Shown: positions 1 through 5,878 of the stretch, piece by piece
Position numbering within the stretch: the stretch's first letter is position 1
Layout of the letters: each line of letters starts with the position of its first letter
Source of the DNA: CAZSGN01 sp964606415
GTDB lineage: Bacteria; Bacteroidota; Bacteroidia; Bacteroidales; JBBRXJ01
Reading direction: 5' to 3'
NCBI GenBank assembly: GCA_964606415.1
Contig: CAZSGN010000164.1
Coordinates: 1-6,488, forward strand
DNA length: 6,488 nucleotides
Position numbers and translations under genes: made by a program
Notes under the pieces: model-generated
Told to the model about the DNA's origin: nothing
The model's input: the letters and a program-made list of their open reading frames with translations, nothing else
The model's database searches: none

Positions 1-71
1 TATTATTGATTAATTTCAATAAAAGGTTTTGTGAATTTTGACTAAATTCGAAAATTATAATATTGATTTTC

Positions 72-103
72 AGGGTTTTAATTCTTAAACCCTTATTATT
101 TTT
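72..103 (+). terminator. Possible Rho-independent terminator
   Basis: A 7-bp perfect stem is seen: AGGGTTT at 72-78 pairs with AAACCCT at 87-93 across an 8-nt loop, and a T-rich tail (TATTATTTTT, 94-103) follows directly. On the opposite strand no T-run follows the stem, so the orientation would be +, ending a transcript that enters from the left edge. The stem has only three G:C pairs and the region is AT-rich, so chance is a real alternative. Confidence 0.35.
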
Positions 104-317
104 CAAAATGTTCGGACAAATGTGTTATTATATAAATAGATTATTTAAATAGCATGAAATCAATAATTTAGCTTTGCATTTTAATATGTACAGCCTTAAT
201 AATTAGTATTTTATAAGTTATTGCGAAACTTGAGTCATTCAAAATTAACGGCAATGTCAATAAACGGGCAAATAAAAAAACAATAAATAAACACTAAAAA
301 AGATACCAACAAATTTA

Positions 318-325
318 TATCTTTG
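318..325 (+). promoter_or_regulatory. Bacteroidota-type -7 promoter element for the M23-dxr pair
   Basis: TATCTTTG matches the TAnnTTTG -7 consensus of the primary sigma factor in Bacteroidota exactly. It lies 24 nt before the ATG at 350, which would give a short leader of roughly 15-20 nt, as is common for genes in this phylum. No good TTTG -33 box is seen about 20 nt upstream, where the sequence is mostly A, so the promoter is imperfect. It is the best candidate to drive the peptidase gene and, by read-through, dxr. Confidence 0.5.
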
Positions 326-349
326 TTAATTCATTAAGAACATGGTTTA

Positions 350-1216
350 ATGGCTCAGGCTAAACAAAAAAGGAGTTTTCTTCGTCGGATCCGGGATAAG
401 TACCGCCTCATTATTTATAATGACAATACTTTTGAGGAGGTGCTTCAATTTCGCTTATCCCGGTTAAACCTTTTTATGATAACAGGAAGCTTTGTCTTGC
501 TTTTAATTGTAGGTGTTACTTTATTAATTGCATTCACCTCTCTTCGAGAATATATTCCTGGCTATCCTGATGGGAATATCAGGCGGAATATTGTACAGAA
601 TTCGATGAAACTCGATTCCCTTCAGCGTTCCTTGTCTTATAGACAACAATATCTTGATAATATTAACCAGATACTCGTTGGTGAAATCCCCCGGTCAGTA
701 AAATCAAAAGGCCAGGAACAATTAGATCGAACGCATGCCAATTTTGAGCGGTCTAAAAGTGATTCTTTGTTGCGTAAGCGTATAGAGGATGAGGAACAGT
801 TCAGCCTTTCAATGAGCCAAAAGCCGGAGGACAATCCCGGGCTTTATCAAATTCATTTCTTTACACCTTTAAAAGGAGTCGTCACCAATGCTTTTGATCC
901 GGCTAACAATCATTATGGAACCGATATCGTAGCTGGTGCAGGTGAAGTGGTTAAAGCTGTATTAGAAGGGATCGTTGTGATGGCCGACTGGACTTTGGAA
1001 ACAGGCTATGTGATCCAGATCCTGCATAAAAATAATATTCTTAGTACTTATAAACATAATGCCAATTTACTTAAGAACACCGGCGAACGGGTAGATGCTG
1101 GAGAGGCTATTGCCATTGTCGGTAATTCCGGTGAAATAACAACCGGCCCTCATCTTCATTTCGAATTGTGGCATAATGGCAATGCCCTGGATCCCGAAGA
1201 TTATATTATTTTTTAA
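350..1216 (+). CDS. Membrane-anchored M23 (LytM-type) peptidoglycan peptidase
   Basis: A 288-residue zinc metallopeptidase expected to cut peptide cross-links in peptidoglycan from the periplasmic face of the inner membrane. Residues 1-40 are basic and probably cytoplasmic. Residues 41-63 form one hydrophobic membrane segment, followed by LREYIPGYPDG, a stretch I associate with the Bacteroidota version of this family. Residues about 86-145 are charged and probably helical, forming a stalk. The M23 domain spans about 168-288 and keeps every expected zinc and catalytic residue: H188 and D192 (HxxxD), H236 (YKHN), and H268/H270 (HLHFELW). It is therefore likely an active enzyme, not one of the degenerate LytM regulators. 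The ATG at 350 is chosen because the nearby ATG at 342 meets a stop after two codons. dxr follows after 5 nt, so co-transcription is likely. The family is sure; the exact bond cut and the cellular role (elongation, division) cannot be read from the sequence. Confidence 0.92.
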   Translation: MAQAKQKRSFLRRIRDKYRLIIYNDNTFEEVLQFRLSRLNLFMITGSFVLLLIVGVTLLIAFTSLREYIPGYPDGNIRRNIVQNSMKLDSLQRSLSYRQQYLDNINQILVGEIPRSVKSKGQEQLDRTHANFERSKSDSLLRKRIEDEEQFSLSMSQKPEDNPGLYQIHFFTPLKGVVTNAFDPANNHYGTDIVAGAGEVVKAVLEGIVVMADWTLETGYVIQILHKNNILSTYKHNANLLKNTGERVDAGEAIAIVGNSGEITTGPHLHFELWHNGNALDPEDYIIF

Positions 1217-1221
1217 TTTTT

Positions 1222-2379
1222 ATGGCACGTAAACGTATTGCATTACTGGGGTCAACGGGATCAATAGGCAAACAAGCCTTAGAGGTTATTGAAGCCTTTC
1301 CCGAAGATTTTGAAGTGGAAGCCCTGGTTGCCGGGAACAATGTGGATTTGCTGATTGAGCAGGCCAGGAAAACACAACCTAATCATGTTGTTATTGCGAA
1401 TGAAGAACATTACTTCAAATTGAAGGATGCCCTGGATGAGGATATGATTAAAGTTTTTGCCGGAAGGGAAGCAGTAATCCAGATTATGTCCATGGATTCG
1501 GTTGATATTGTCCTGACTGCAATGGTGGGTTTTGCCGGCCTGGAACCTACTATCGAAGCCATTAAGTCAGGTAAGAGAATTGCCCTTGCTAATAAAGAAA
1601 CACTTGTTGTTGCCGGCGAACTGATCCAGAATCTTTCAAGGCAACATAAAGCACCCATTATACCCGTCGATTCTGAACATTCAGCTATCTTTCAGTGTTT
1701 AGTCGGGGAGGGCAATAATGGTATTGAAAAAATTGGATTAACGGCTTCCGGCGGCCCTTTTAGAGAGAAGTCATTGATGCAGATGAAGCATGTTACCCGC
1801 CAGGAAGCACTGAATCACCCTAACTGGGATATGGGTAATAAAATTACAATTGACTCGGCAAGCTTAATGAACAAGGGACTGGAAGCGATAGAGGCCAAAT
1901 GGCTTTTTAATGTCGCTCCCGGTCAAATTGAAGTAGTTATTCATCCCCAGTCCATTATTCATTCGGTTGTTCAATTTGAGGACGGTTCTATCAAAGCACA
2001 AATGGGCCTTCCTGATATGAAATTACCGATTCAGTATGCTTTCTCTTACCCGAAACGTTTATTATCCGATTTTAAAAGATTTAGCTTTTGGGATTATCCT
2101 TCACTTGATTTTGAGAAACCAGATACCAATAAATTCCGGAATCTGGCTATTGCCTACGAAGCTATGAATAAAGGCGGGAATATGCCATGTATAATGAATG
2201 CAGCCAATGAAATTGTGGTTGACGCTTTTTTAAAGGACCGGGTGACATTCCTGGAAATGCCGGATATTATCGAAAAAACAATGCAGAAAGCTTCTTTTAT
2301 TGCAGATCCTAAGATTGAATGTTATATTGAATCTGACCAGGAAGCCCGGCGCCTGGCTTATGACATATTGAATGGATAA
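1222..2379 (+). CDS. dxr: 1-deoxy-D-xylulose 5-phosphate reductoisomerase
   Basis: Dxr (IspC) carries out the first committed step of the MEP isoprenoid pathway in the cytoplasm: NADPH-dependent rearrangement and reduction of DXP to 2-C-methyl-D-erythritol 4-phosphate; it is the target of fosmidomycin. At 385 residues it is of normal length. The N-terminal Rossmann domain begins with GSTGSIG (10-16), and ALANKE (121-126) is the second NADPH-contacting block. The metal ligands are D150 and E152 (PVDSEHS) and E221 (NKGLE). The substrate-binding blocks ASGGPF (175-180), the HPNWDMG loop with H199 and W202, and IHPQS (240-244) are all intact. The start follows the peptidase stop by 5 nt of T's, with no separate promoter visible, so translation probably depends on the shared transcript. 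In many Bacteroidota rseP follows dxr directly; here a fucose gene follows a 175-nt gap. Nothing in the sequence suggests damage. Confidence 0.98.
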   Translation: MARKRIALLGSTGSIGKQALEVIEAFPEDFEVEALVAGNNVDLLIEQARKTQPNHVVIANEEHYFKLKDALDEDMIKVFAGREAVIQIMSMDSVDIVLTAMVGFAGLEPTIEAIKSGKRIALANKETLVVAGELIQNLSRQHKAPIIPVDSEHSAIFQCLVGEGNNGIEKIGLTASGGPFREKSLMQMKHVTRQEALNHPNWDMGNKITIDSASLMNKGLEAIEAKWLFNVAPGQIEVVIHPQSIIHSVVQFEDGSIKAQMGLPDMKLPIQYAFSYPKRLLSDFKRFSFWDYPSLDFEKPDTNKFRNLAIAYEAMNKGGNMPCIMNAANEIVVDAFLKDRVTFLEMPDIIEKTMQKASFIADPKIECYIESDQEARRLAYDILNG

Positions 2380-2402
2380 AGGGCCTGGGATACAGTTGAT
2401 CA

Positions 2403-2425
2403 GTTCACGTAGTGATTAAGTGAAC
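2403..2425. repeat. Inverted repeat in the dxr-fucI gap
   Basis: GTTCAC at 2403-2408 and GTGAAC at 2420-2425 form a perfect 6-bp inverted repeat with an 11-nt spacer. A smaller nested one (TCAC-GTA-GTGA, 2405-2415) shares the left arm. No T-run follows, so it is not a standard terminator. It lies upstream of the candidate fucI promoter and could be a binding site for a dimeric regulator of the fucose genes, or chance; a second copy elsewhere in the window was not noticed. Confidence 0.25.
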
Positions 2426-2473
2426 ATTTGAAGTTACCTGTTCTCTTTATATATTAGTCAATAGTTTTTTGGG

Positions 2474-2504
2474 TTGGTACTCTTCAAAAAATTTTCTACA
2501 TTTA
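2474..2504 (+). promoter_or_regulatory. Possible promoter for the fucose genes
   Basis: TTG at 2474-2476 and TACATTTA at 2497-2504 are separated by 20 nt, close to the Bacteroidota arrangement of a TTG/TTTG -33 box about 19-21 nt before TAnnTTTG; the last base of the -7 box is A instead of G. It would give a leader of roughly 40-45 nt before the fucI ATG. The 175-nt gap after dxr and the change of pathway make a separate promoter here likely, but this exact site is only the best of several AT-rich matches. Confidence 0.35.
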
Positions 2505-2554
2505 TGCTGCAAAAAATATGGAGTAGCTTGTAATTATAATATAAAAAAAATCTT

Positions 2555-4351
2555 ATGAATACAAATCAATCAGGCAATCGTTTACAAGGAGAACTTCCAA
2601 AAATTGGCATCAGGCCTGCAATAGATGGAAGACGCGGAGGAGTCCGGGAATCACTTGAAGATCAAACAATGAACCTGGCCCAGTTGGCTGCTGATTTTTT
2701 AAGCTCAAATTTACGACATGCCGATGGCAGCCCGGTTGAATGCGTTATTGCTGATTCTTGCATTGGCGGAGTAGCTGAGGCTGCGGCGACGGCTGATAAA
2801 TTCAGGCGCGAAGGTGTTGGTGTCTCATTAACTGTAACGCCTTGCTGGTGTTATGGAAGTGAAACCATTGACATGGACCCTCATGTTCCCAAGGCTATAT
2901 GGGGCTTTAATGGAACAGAGCGCCCCGGGGCTGTTTATCTGGCAGCTGCTCTGGCCGGGCACAGCCAAAAAGGACTTCCTGCTTTTGGTATTTATGGCAA
3001 AGATGTGCAGGATGCAGGTGATAATACGATTCCTGATGATGTGAAGGAAAAATTGCTTCGTTTTGCCAGGACAGGCATCGCTGTCGCTACTATGCGTGGT
3101 AAATCCTATCTTTCCATGGGAGGCGTGAGCATGGGGATTGCCGGTTCTATTGTCAAGGATGATTTCTTCCAGGAGTATCTGGGTATGCGGAATGAATATG
3201 TTGATATGTCAGAGTTTACCCGCCGTGTTAATGAGGAGATATATGACCCGGAGGAATTTAAAAAAGCCATTGATTGGGTTCGCAAGAATATAAAAGAAGA
3301 TGAAGATACCAATCCACCCGGGCAACAGAAAACACGTCAGGAAAAAGATGAAATATGGGAGTTTGTTGTTAAAATGACGATGATCGCCCGTGATTTGATG
3401 ATTGGTAACCCACGTTTAGCTGAGCTGGGCTATGGTGAAGAAGCCCTCGGACATAATGCTATCGCGGCAGGCTTCCAGGGACAACGTCAATGGACGGACC
3501 ATTTCCCTAATGGTGATTTTATGGAAGCCATATTATGTTCTTCTTTTGATTGGAATGGCATTCGTCAGCCTTTTATGCTTGCCACAGAGAATGATTCACT
3601 GAACGGGGTAGCGATGCTCTTTGGACATTTGATAACAGGTACTGCACAAGTTTTTTCCGATGTCAGAACTTACTGGAGCCCGGAAGCTGTTCGCCGTGTT
3701 GCAGGCAAAGACCTGCCTGCCAATGCCGCTGATGGTGTGATCCATTTGATTAACTCAGGCCCCTCTGCTTTGGATGGAACCGGCCAGCAAAAAGTTGATG
3801 GGAAACCCGCGATGAAACCTTATTGGGAGATTAGTGAAGAGGAGGTGCAAAAATGCATTGATCATACAACCTGGGGGCCTGCAGTAACTGAATATTTCCG
3901 GGGTGGAGGATACTCTTCTACTTTCCTTACCCAGGGAGGGATGCCTGTAACAATGTCCAGAATCAATATCATTAAAGGTATAGGCCCAGTGCTCCAAATC
4001 GCCGAAGGCCATACTGTCGAACTGCCTAAGGATATTAATGACAAGCTTGACCAGCGTACGAATCCAACATGGCCTACAACCTGGTTTGTCCCCAGGTTAA
4101 CAGGTAAAGGTGCTTTTAAGGATGTTTATTCTGTTATGGCAAACTGGGGAGCTAATCATGGAGCTTTTGGGTATGGCCATTTTGGCGCAGACCTTATGAC
4201 GCTGGCTTCTATGTTACGCATTCCTGTTTGTATGCACAATGTTGATCCTGATAAAATTTATCGTCCCAGTGCCTGGGCCGCTTTTGGTATGGATACTGAA
4301 GGGGCGGATTACAGGGCCTGCCAGAATTATGGCCCGCTTTACGGATTCTAG
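2555..4351 (+). CDS. fucI: L-fucose isomerase
   Basis: FucI is a cytoplasmic, Mn2+-dependent ketol isomerase that converts L-fucose to L-fuculose (and D-arabinose to D-ribulose), the first isomerisation step of fucose breakdown. The 598 residues compare with 591 in E. coli FucI. The N-terminus carries LPKIGIRPAIDGRRGGVRE, typical of the family. By comparison with the E. coli enzyme, the proton-transfer and metal-binding residues are E345 (ATENDS), D369 (SDVRTYWSP) and H542 (YGHFGAD); the 24-residue spacing of the first two equals that in E. coli (337/361). ASMLRIPVCMHNV near the C-terminus is also characteristic. The ATG at 2555 is preceded by an A-rich stretch and no Shine-Dalgarno sequence, as usual for Bacteroidota. 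It heads the fucose cluster, with fucK 48 nt downstream. Arabinose isomerase is a distant alternative, but the motifs and the adjacent FucK make fucose the clear call. Confidence 0.97.
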   Translation: MNTNQSGNRLQGELPKIGIRPAIDGRRGGVRESLEDQTMNLAQLAADFLSSNLRHADGSPVECVIADSCIGGVAEAAATADKFRREGVGVSLTVTPCWCYGSETIDMDPHVPKAIWGFNGTERPGAVYLAAALAGHSQKGLPAFGIYGKDVQDAGDNTIPDDVKEKLLRFARTGIAVATMRGKSYLSMGGVSMGIAGSIVKDDFFQEYLGMRNEYVDMSEFTRRVNEEIYDPEEFKKAIDWVRKNIKEDEDTNPPGQQKTRQEKDEIWEFVVKMTMIARDLMIGNPRLAELGYGEEALGHNAIAAGFQGQRQWTDHFPNGDFMEAILCSSFDWNGIRQPFMLATENDSLNGVAMLFGHLITGTAQVFSDVRTYWSPEAVRRVAGKDLPANAADGVIHLINSGPSALDGTGQQKVDGKPAMKPYWEISEEEVQKCIDHTTWGPAVTEYFRGGGYSSTFLTQGGMPVTMSRINIIKGIGPVLQIAEGHTVELPKDINDKLDQRTNPTWPTTWFVPRLTGKGAFKDVYSVMANWGANHGAFGYGHFGADLMTLASMLRIPVCMHNVDPDKIYRPSAWAAFGMDTEGADYRACQNYGPLYGF

Positions 4352-4356
4352 AACAA

Positions 4357-4368
4357 TTTTTCGAAAAA
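4357..4368. repeat. 12-bp perfect palindrome between fucI and fucK
   Basis: TTTTTCGAAAAA reads the same on both strands and lies 5 nt after the fucI stop, inside the 48-nt gap before fucK. In RNA it could form only a weak A:U hairpin with almost no loop, so a role as a strong terminator is unlikely. A protein-binding or transcript-processing site is possible but unsupported, and A/T-rich gaps give such palindromes by chance. Confidence 0.2.
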
Positions 4369-4399
4369 GTGATATTTTCTTTACACAAAATATGATAAT

Positions 4400-5878
4400 A
4401 TGAGTGATAAAATTGTCCTGGTAATGGATTGTGGCGCCACAAATGTGCGGACTGTGGCTGTTGATGCTAAAGGAGAACTGGTAGCCATGCATAGCATGCC
4501 CAATAACACACAACCCGATCCTGAAATGGATGGCGGAAGGATATGGGATGTTAAAGAGATTTGGGATAAGCTGGCAACGACAACCAGGGAGGTGATGGCC
4601 CAGGTTGACCCTGCTAAGATTGCTGCTGTTACAGTGACGACTTTCGGTGTGAATGGCGCTCCTATGACCAAAGAAGGAGAGATGGTATATCCGGTTATTT
4701 CCTGGCAATGCGAACGGACGGTGCCTGTCATGAATAATATTGATAAGTATATTCCTTTAAAGGAGCTTTTTGGAATTACCGGGGTGCAGCCTTTTAATTT
4801 TAATACCATTTCTTATTTTGCCTGGTTTAAAGAGAACCGCCCTGATGTGCTTGATAAAATGGATTACTGGGTTTTTATTCCTTCTATTTTTATCTATTAC
4901 CTTTCAGGCCAGTTTTGTACAGATAAAACCATGGCCGGTACTTCAATGCTTACAGATTTGAATAAGCGTGATTTTTCTGATCAGCTGCTTGATTTATTTC
5001 ATGTTGATCAAACGGTTTTCCCTAACCAGGTTGAACCAGGTGAAATGGTAGGCAAAGTAACAGACAAGGCTTCCCGCCATACAGGCATCCCTGTTGATGT
5101 GCCCGTGATTGCGACAGGACATGATACACAGTATGCGATATTTGGTTCCGGGGCTGATGAGGATGTGCCGGTGGTTAGTACCGGAACATGGGAGATCCTG
5201 ATGGTGCGTTCAAAACAGTTTAGCACAACCCCTGATATTCTTGACCGCGGCATCACCATAGAATATGATCCTGTGCCGGGCCTTTATAATCCGGGCTGCC
5301 AATGGGTTGCTTCCGGCGTTTTGGAATGGTTTAAAAAATTATTTTATGATAAGGAAAAGGAGCAAAGTAATATTTATGATATCATGATTGCTGAAGGCGA
5401 AGAGGTGTCGCCAGGCGCTGGTGGCGTTACTGTAAATCCTTCTTTTTTTGCTGAGAAATCGAATGATAGCCAGGGAACGATTACCGGGCTTAAAATGGAT
5501 ACGACACGGGGACAAATATATCGTGCTGTTTTAGAGTCGATGGTGTGTAAGTTAAAGCATCATCTATCTATTCTGGAAGAAGCCGGTGGTTTTAAAACAG
5601 AATCATTGATTGTGGTGGGTGGAGGTGCTAAAAACAGGTTATGGAACCAGATCCGGGCCGATATGCTGGGAGTACCCATTAAAATCATTGATAAATCAGA
5701 AACTACTGTGTTAGGGGCGGCATTGTTTGCTATGAGTGGTGCCGGAATTTACTCATCTGCTGAAGAAGCAAGAAAAGCTGTTGATTATGGTTTTCGTTTC
5801 GTTAAGCCACAGGTAGAAAAAAGTATTTATGAGCCTGTTTACCAACGGTTTTTAAAATTGAACGAAGGCAATGAGTGA
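4400..5878 (+). CDS. fucK: L-fuculokinase (FGGY family)
   Basis: FucK uses ATP to phosphorylate L-fuculose to L-fuculose 1-phosphate in the cytoplasm, the step after FucI. The product is a 492-residue FGGY carbohydrate kinase of usual length with two actin-like domains. Visible landmarks are the first phosphate-binding loop DCGATNVR (10-17), a VTTFGVNGA block near residue 80, the catalytic base D242 in GHDTQYAIFG, then VSTGTWEILMVRS, and in the C-terminal domain the nucleotide-binding GGGAKN (407-412) and ETTVLGAALF. From memory, several of these blocks (DCGATNVR, MAGTS, STGTWEILMVRS, NPG-QW-ASGVLEW) resemble E. coli FucK more than rhamnulokinase or xylulokinase. The gene lies 48 nt after fucI, and its last 8 nt overlap the start of the mutarotase gene, suggesting coupled translation. 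No aldolase gene sits between fucI and fucK. A related ketose kinase specificity cannot be excluded by sequence alone, but the context supports fuculose. Confidence 0.95.
   Translation: MSDKIVLVMDCGATNVRTVAVDAKGELVAMHSMPNNTQPDPEMDGGRIWDVKEIWDKLATTTREVMAQVDPAKIAAVTVTTFGVNGAPMTKEGEMVYPVISWQCERTVPVMNNIDKYIPLKELFGITGVQPFNFNTISYFAWFKENRPDVLDKMDYWVFIPSIFIYYLSGQFCTDKTMAGTSMLTDLNKRDFSDQLLDLFHVDQTVFPNQVEPGEMVGKVTDKASRHTGIPVDVPVIATGHDTQYAIFGSGADEDVPVVSTGTWEILMVRSKQFSTTPDILDRGITIEYDPVPGLYNPGCQWVASGVLEWFKKLFYDKEKEQSNIYDIMIAEGEEVSPGAGGVTVNPSFFAEKSNDSQGTITGLKMDTTRGQIYRAVLESMVCKLKHHLSILEEAGGFKTESLIVVGGGAKNRLWNQIRADMLGVPIKIIDKSETTVLGAALFAMSGAGIYSSAEEARKAVDYGFRFVKPQVEKSIYEPVYQRFLKLNEGNE

Larger units (their letters stand above)
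1..349. other. AT-rich intergenic region, no supported gene
   Basis: No reading frame of useful length is present on either strand; the few CAT triplets (minus-strand ATGs) run into stops within a handful of codons. The frame starting at base 3 is open only to a TGA at 39-41, so it could be the last dozen codons of a + strand gene that began left of the window, but nothing in it is recognisable. The region holds a terminator-like hairpin near its left end and a promoter-like element just before the M23 gene, both listed separately. The rest is simple AT-rich DNA with short trivial palindromes. I see no tRNA, riboswitch or repeat family. Confidence 0.7.

Noticed and set aside
142..151. Palindrome TATTTAAATA in the upstream region
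   Set aside because: Short A/T-only palindromes are expected by chance in a region of this composition; no second copy or link to a promoter is seen.
240..272. Minus-strand promoter look-alike: TTTG (272-269), 21-nt spacer, TAATTTTG (247-240)
   Set aside because: It fits the Bacteroidota consensus fairly well and could serve a divergent gene, but no minus-strand start codon with an open frame follows within the window, so the leader would exceed 230 nt. The + oriented terminator-like hairpin also argues against a divergent gene there. In such AT-rich DNA the match is probably chance.
342..352. Two-codon mini-frame ATG-GTT-TAA whose stop overlaps the M23 start codon (TAATG)
   Set aside because: An amusing arrangement that could couple initiation, but a single ATG followed by a quick stop is expected often in AT-rich DNA and nothing else supports a leader peptide.
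4214..4809. Long minus-strand open frames (4214-4708, 4381-4809) over the fucI end and fucK start
   Set aside because: They lie antisense to clearly coding, well-conserved genes, and their translations show no recognisable domain, so they are shadows of fucI and fucK.
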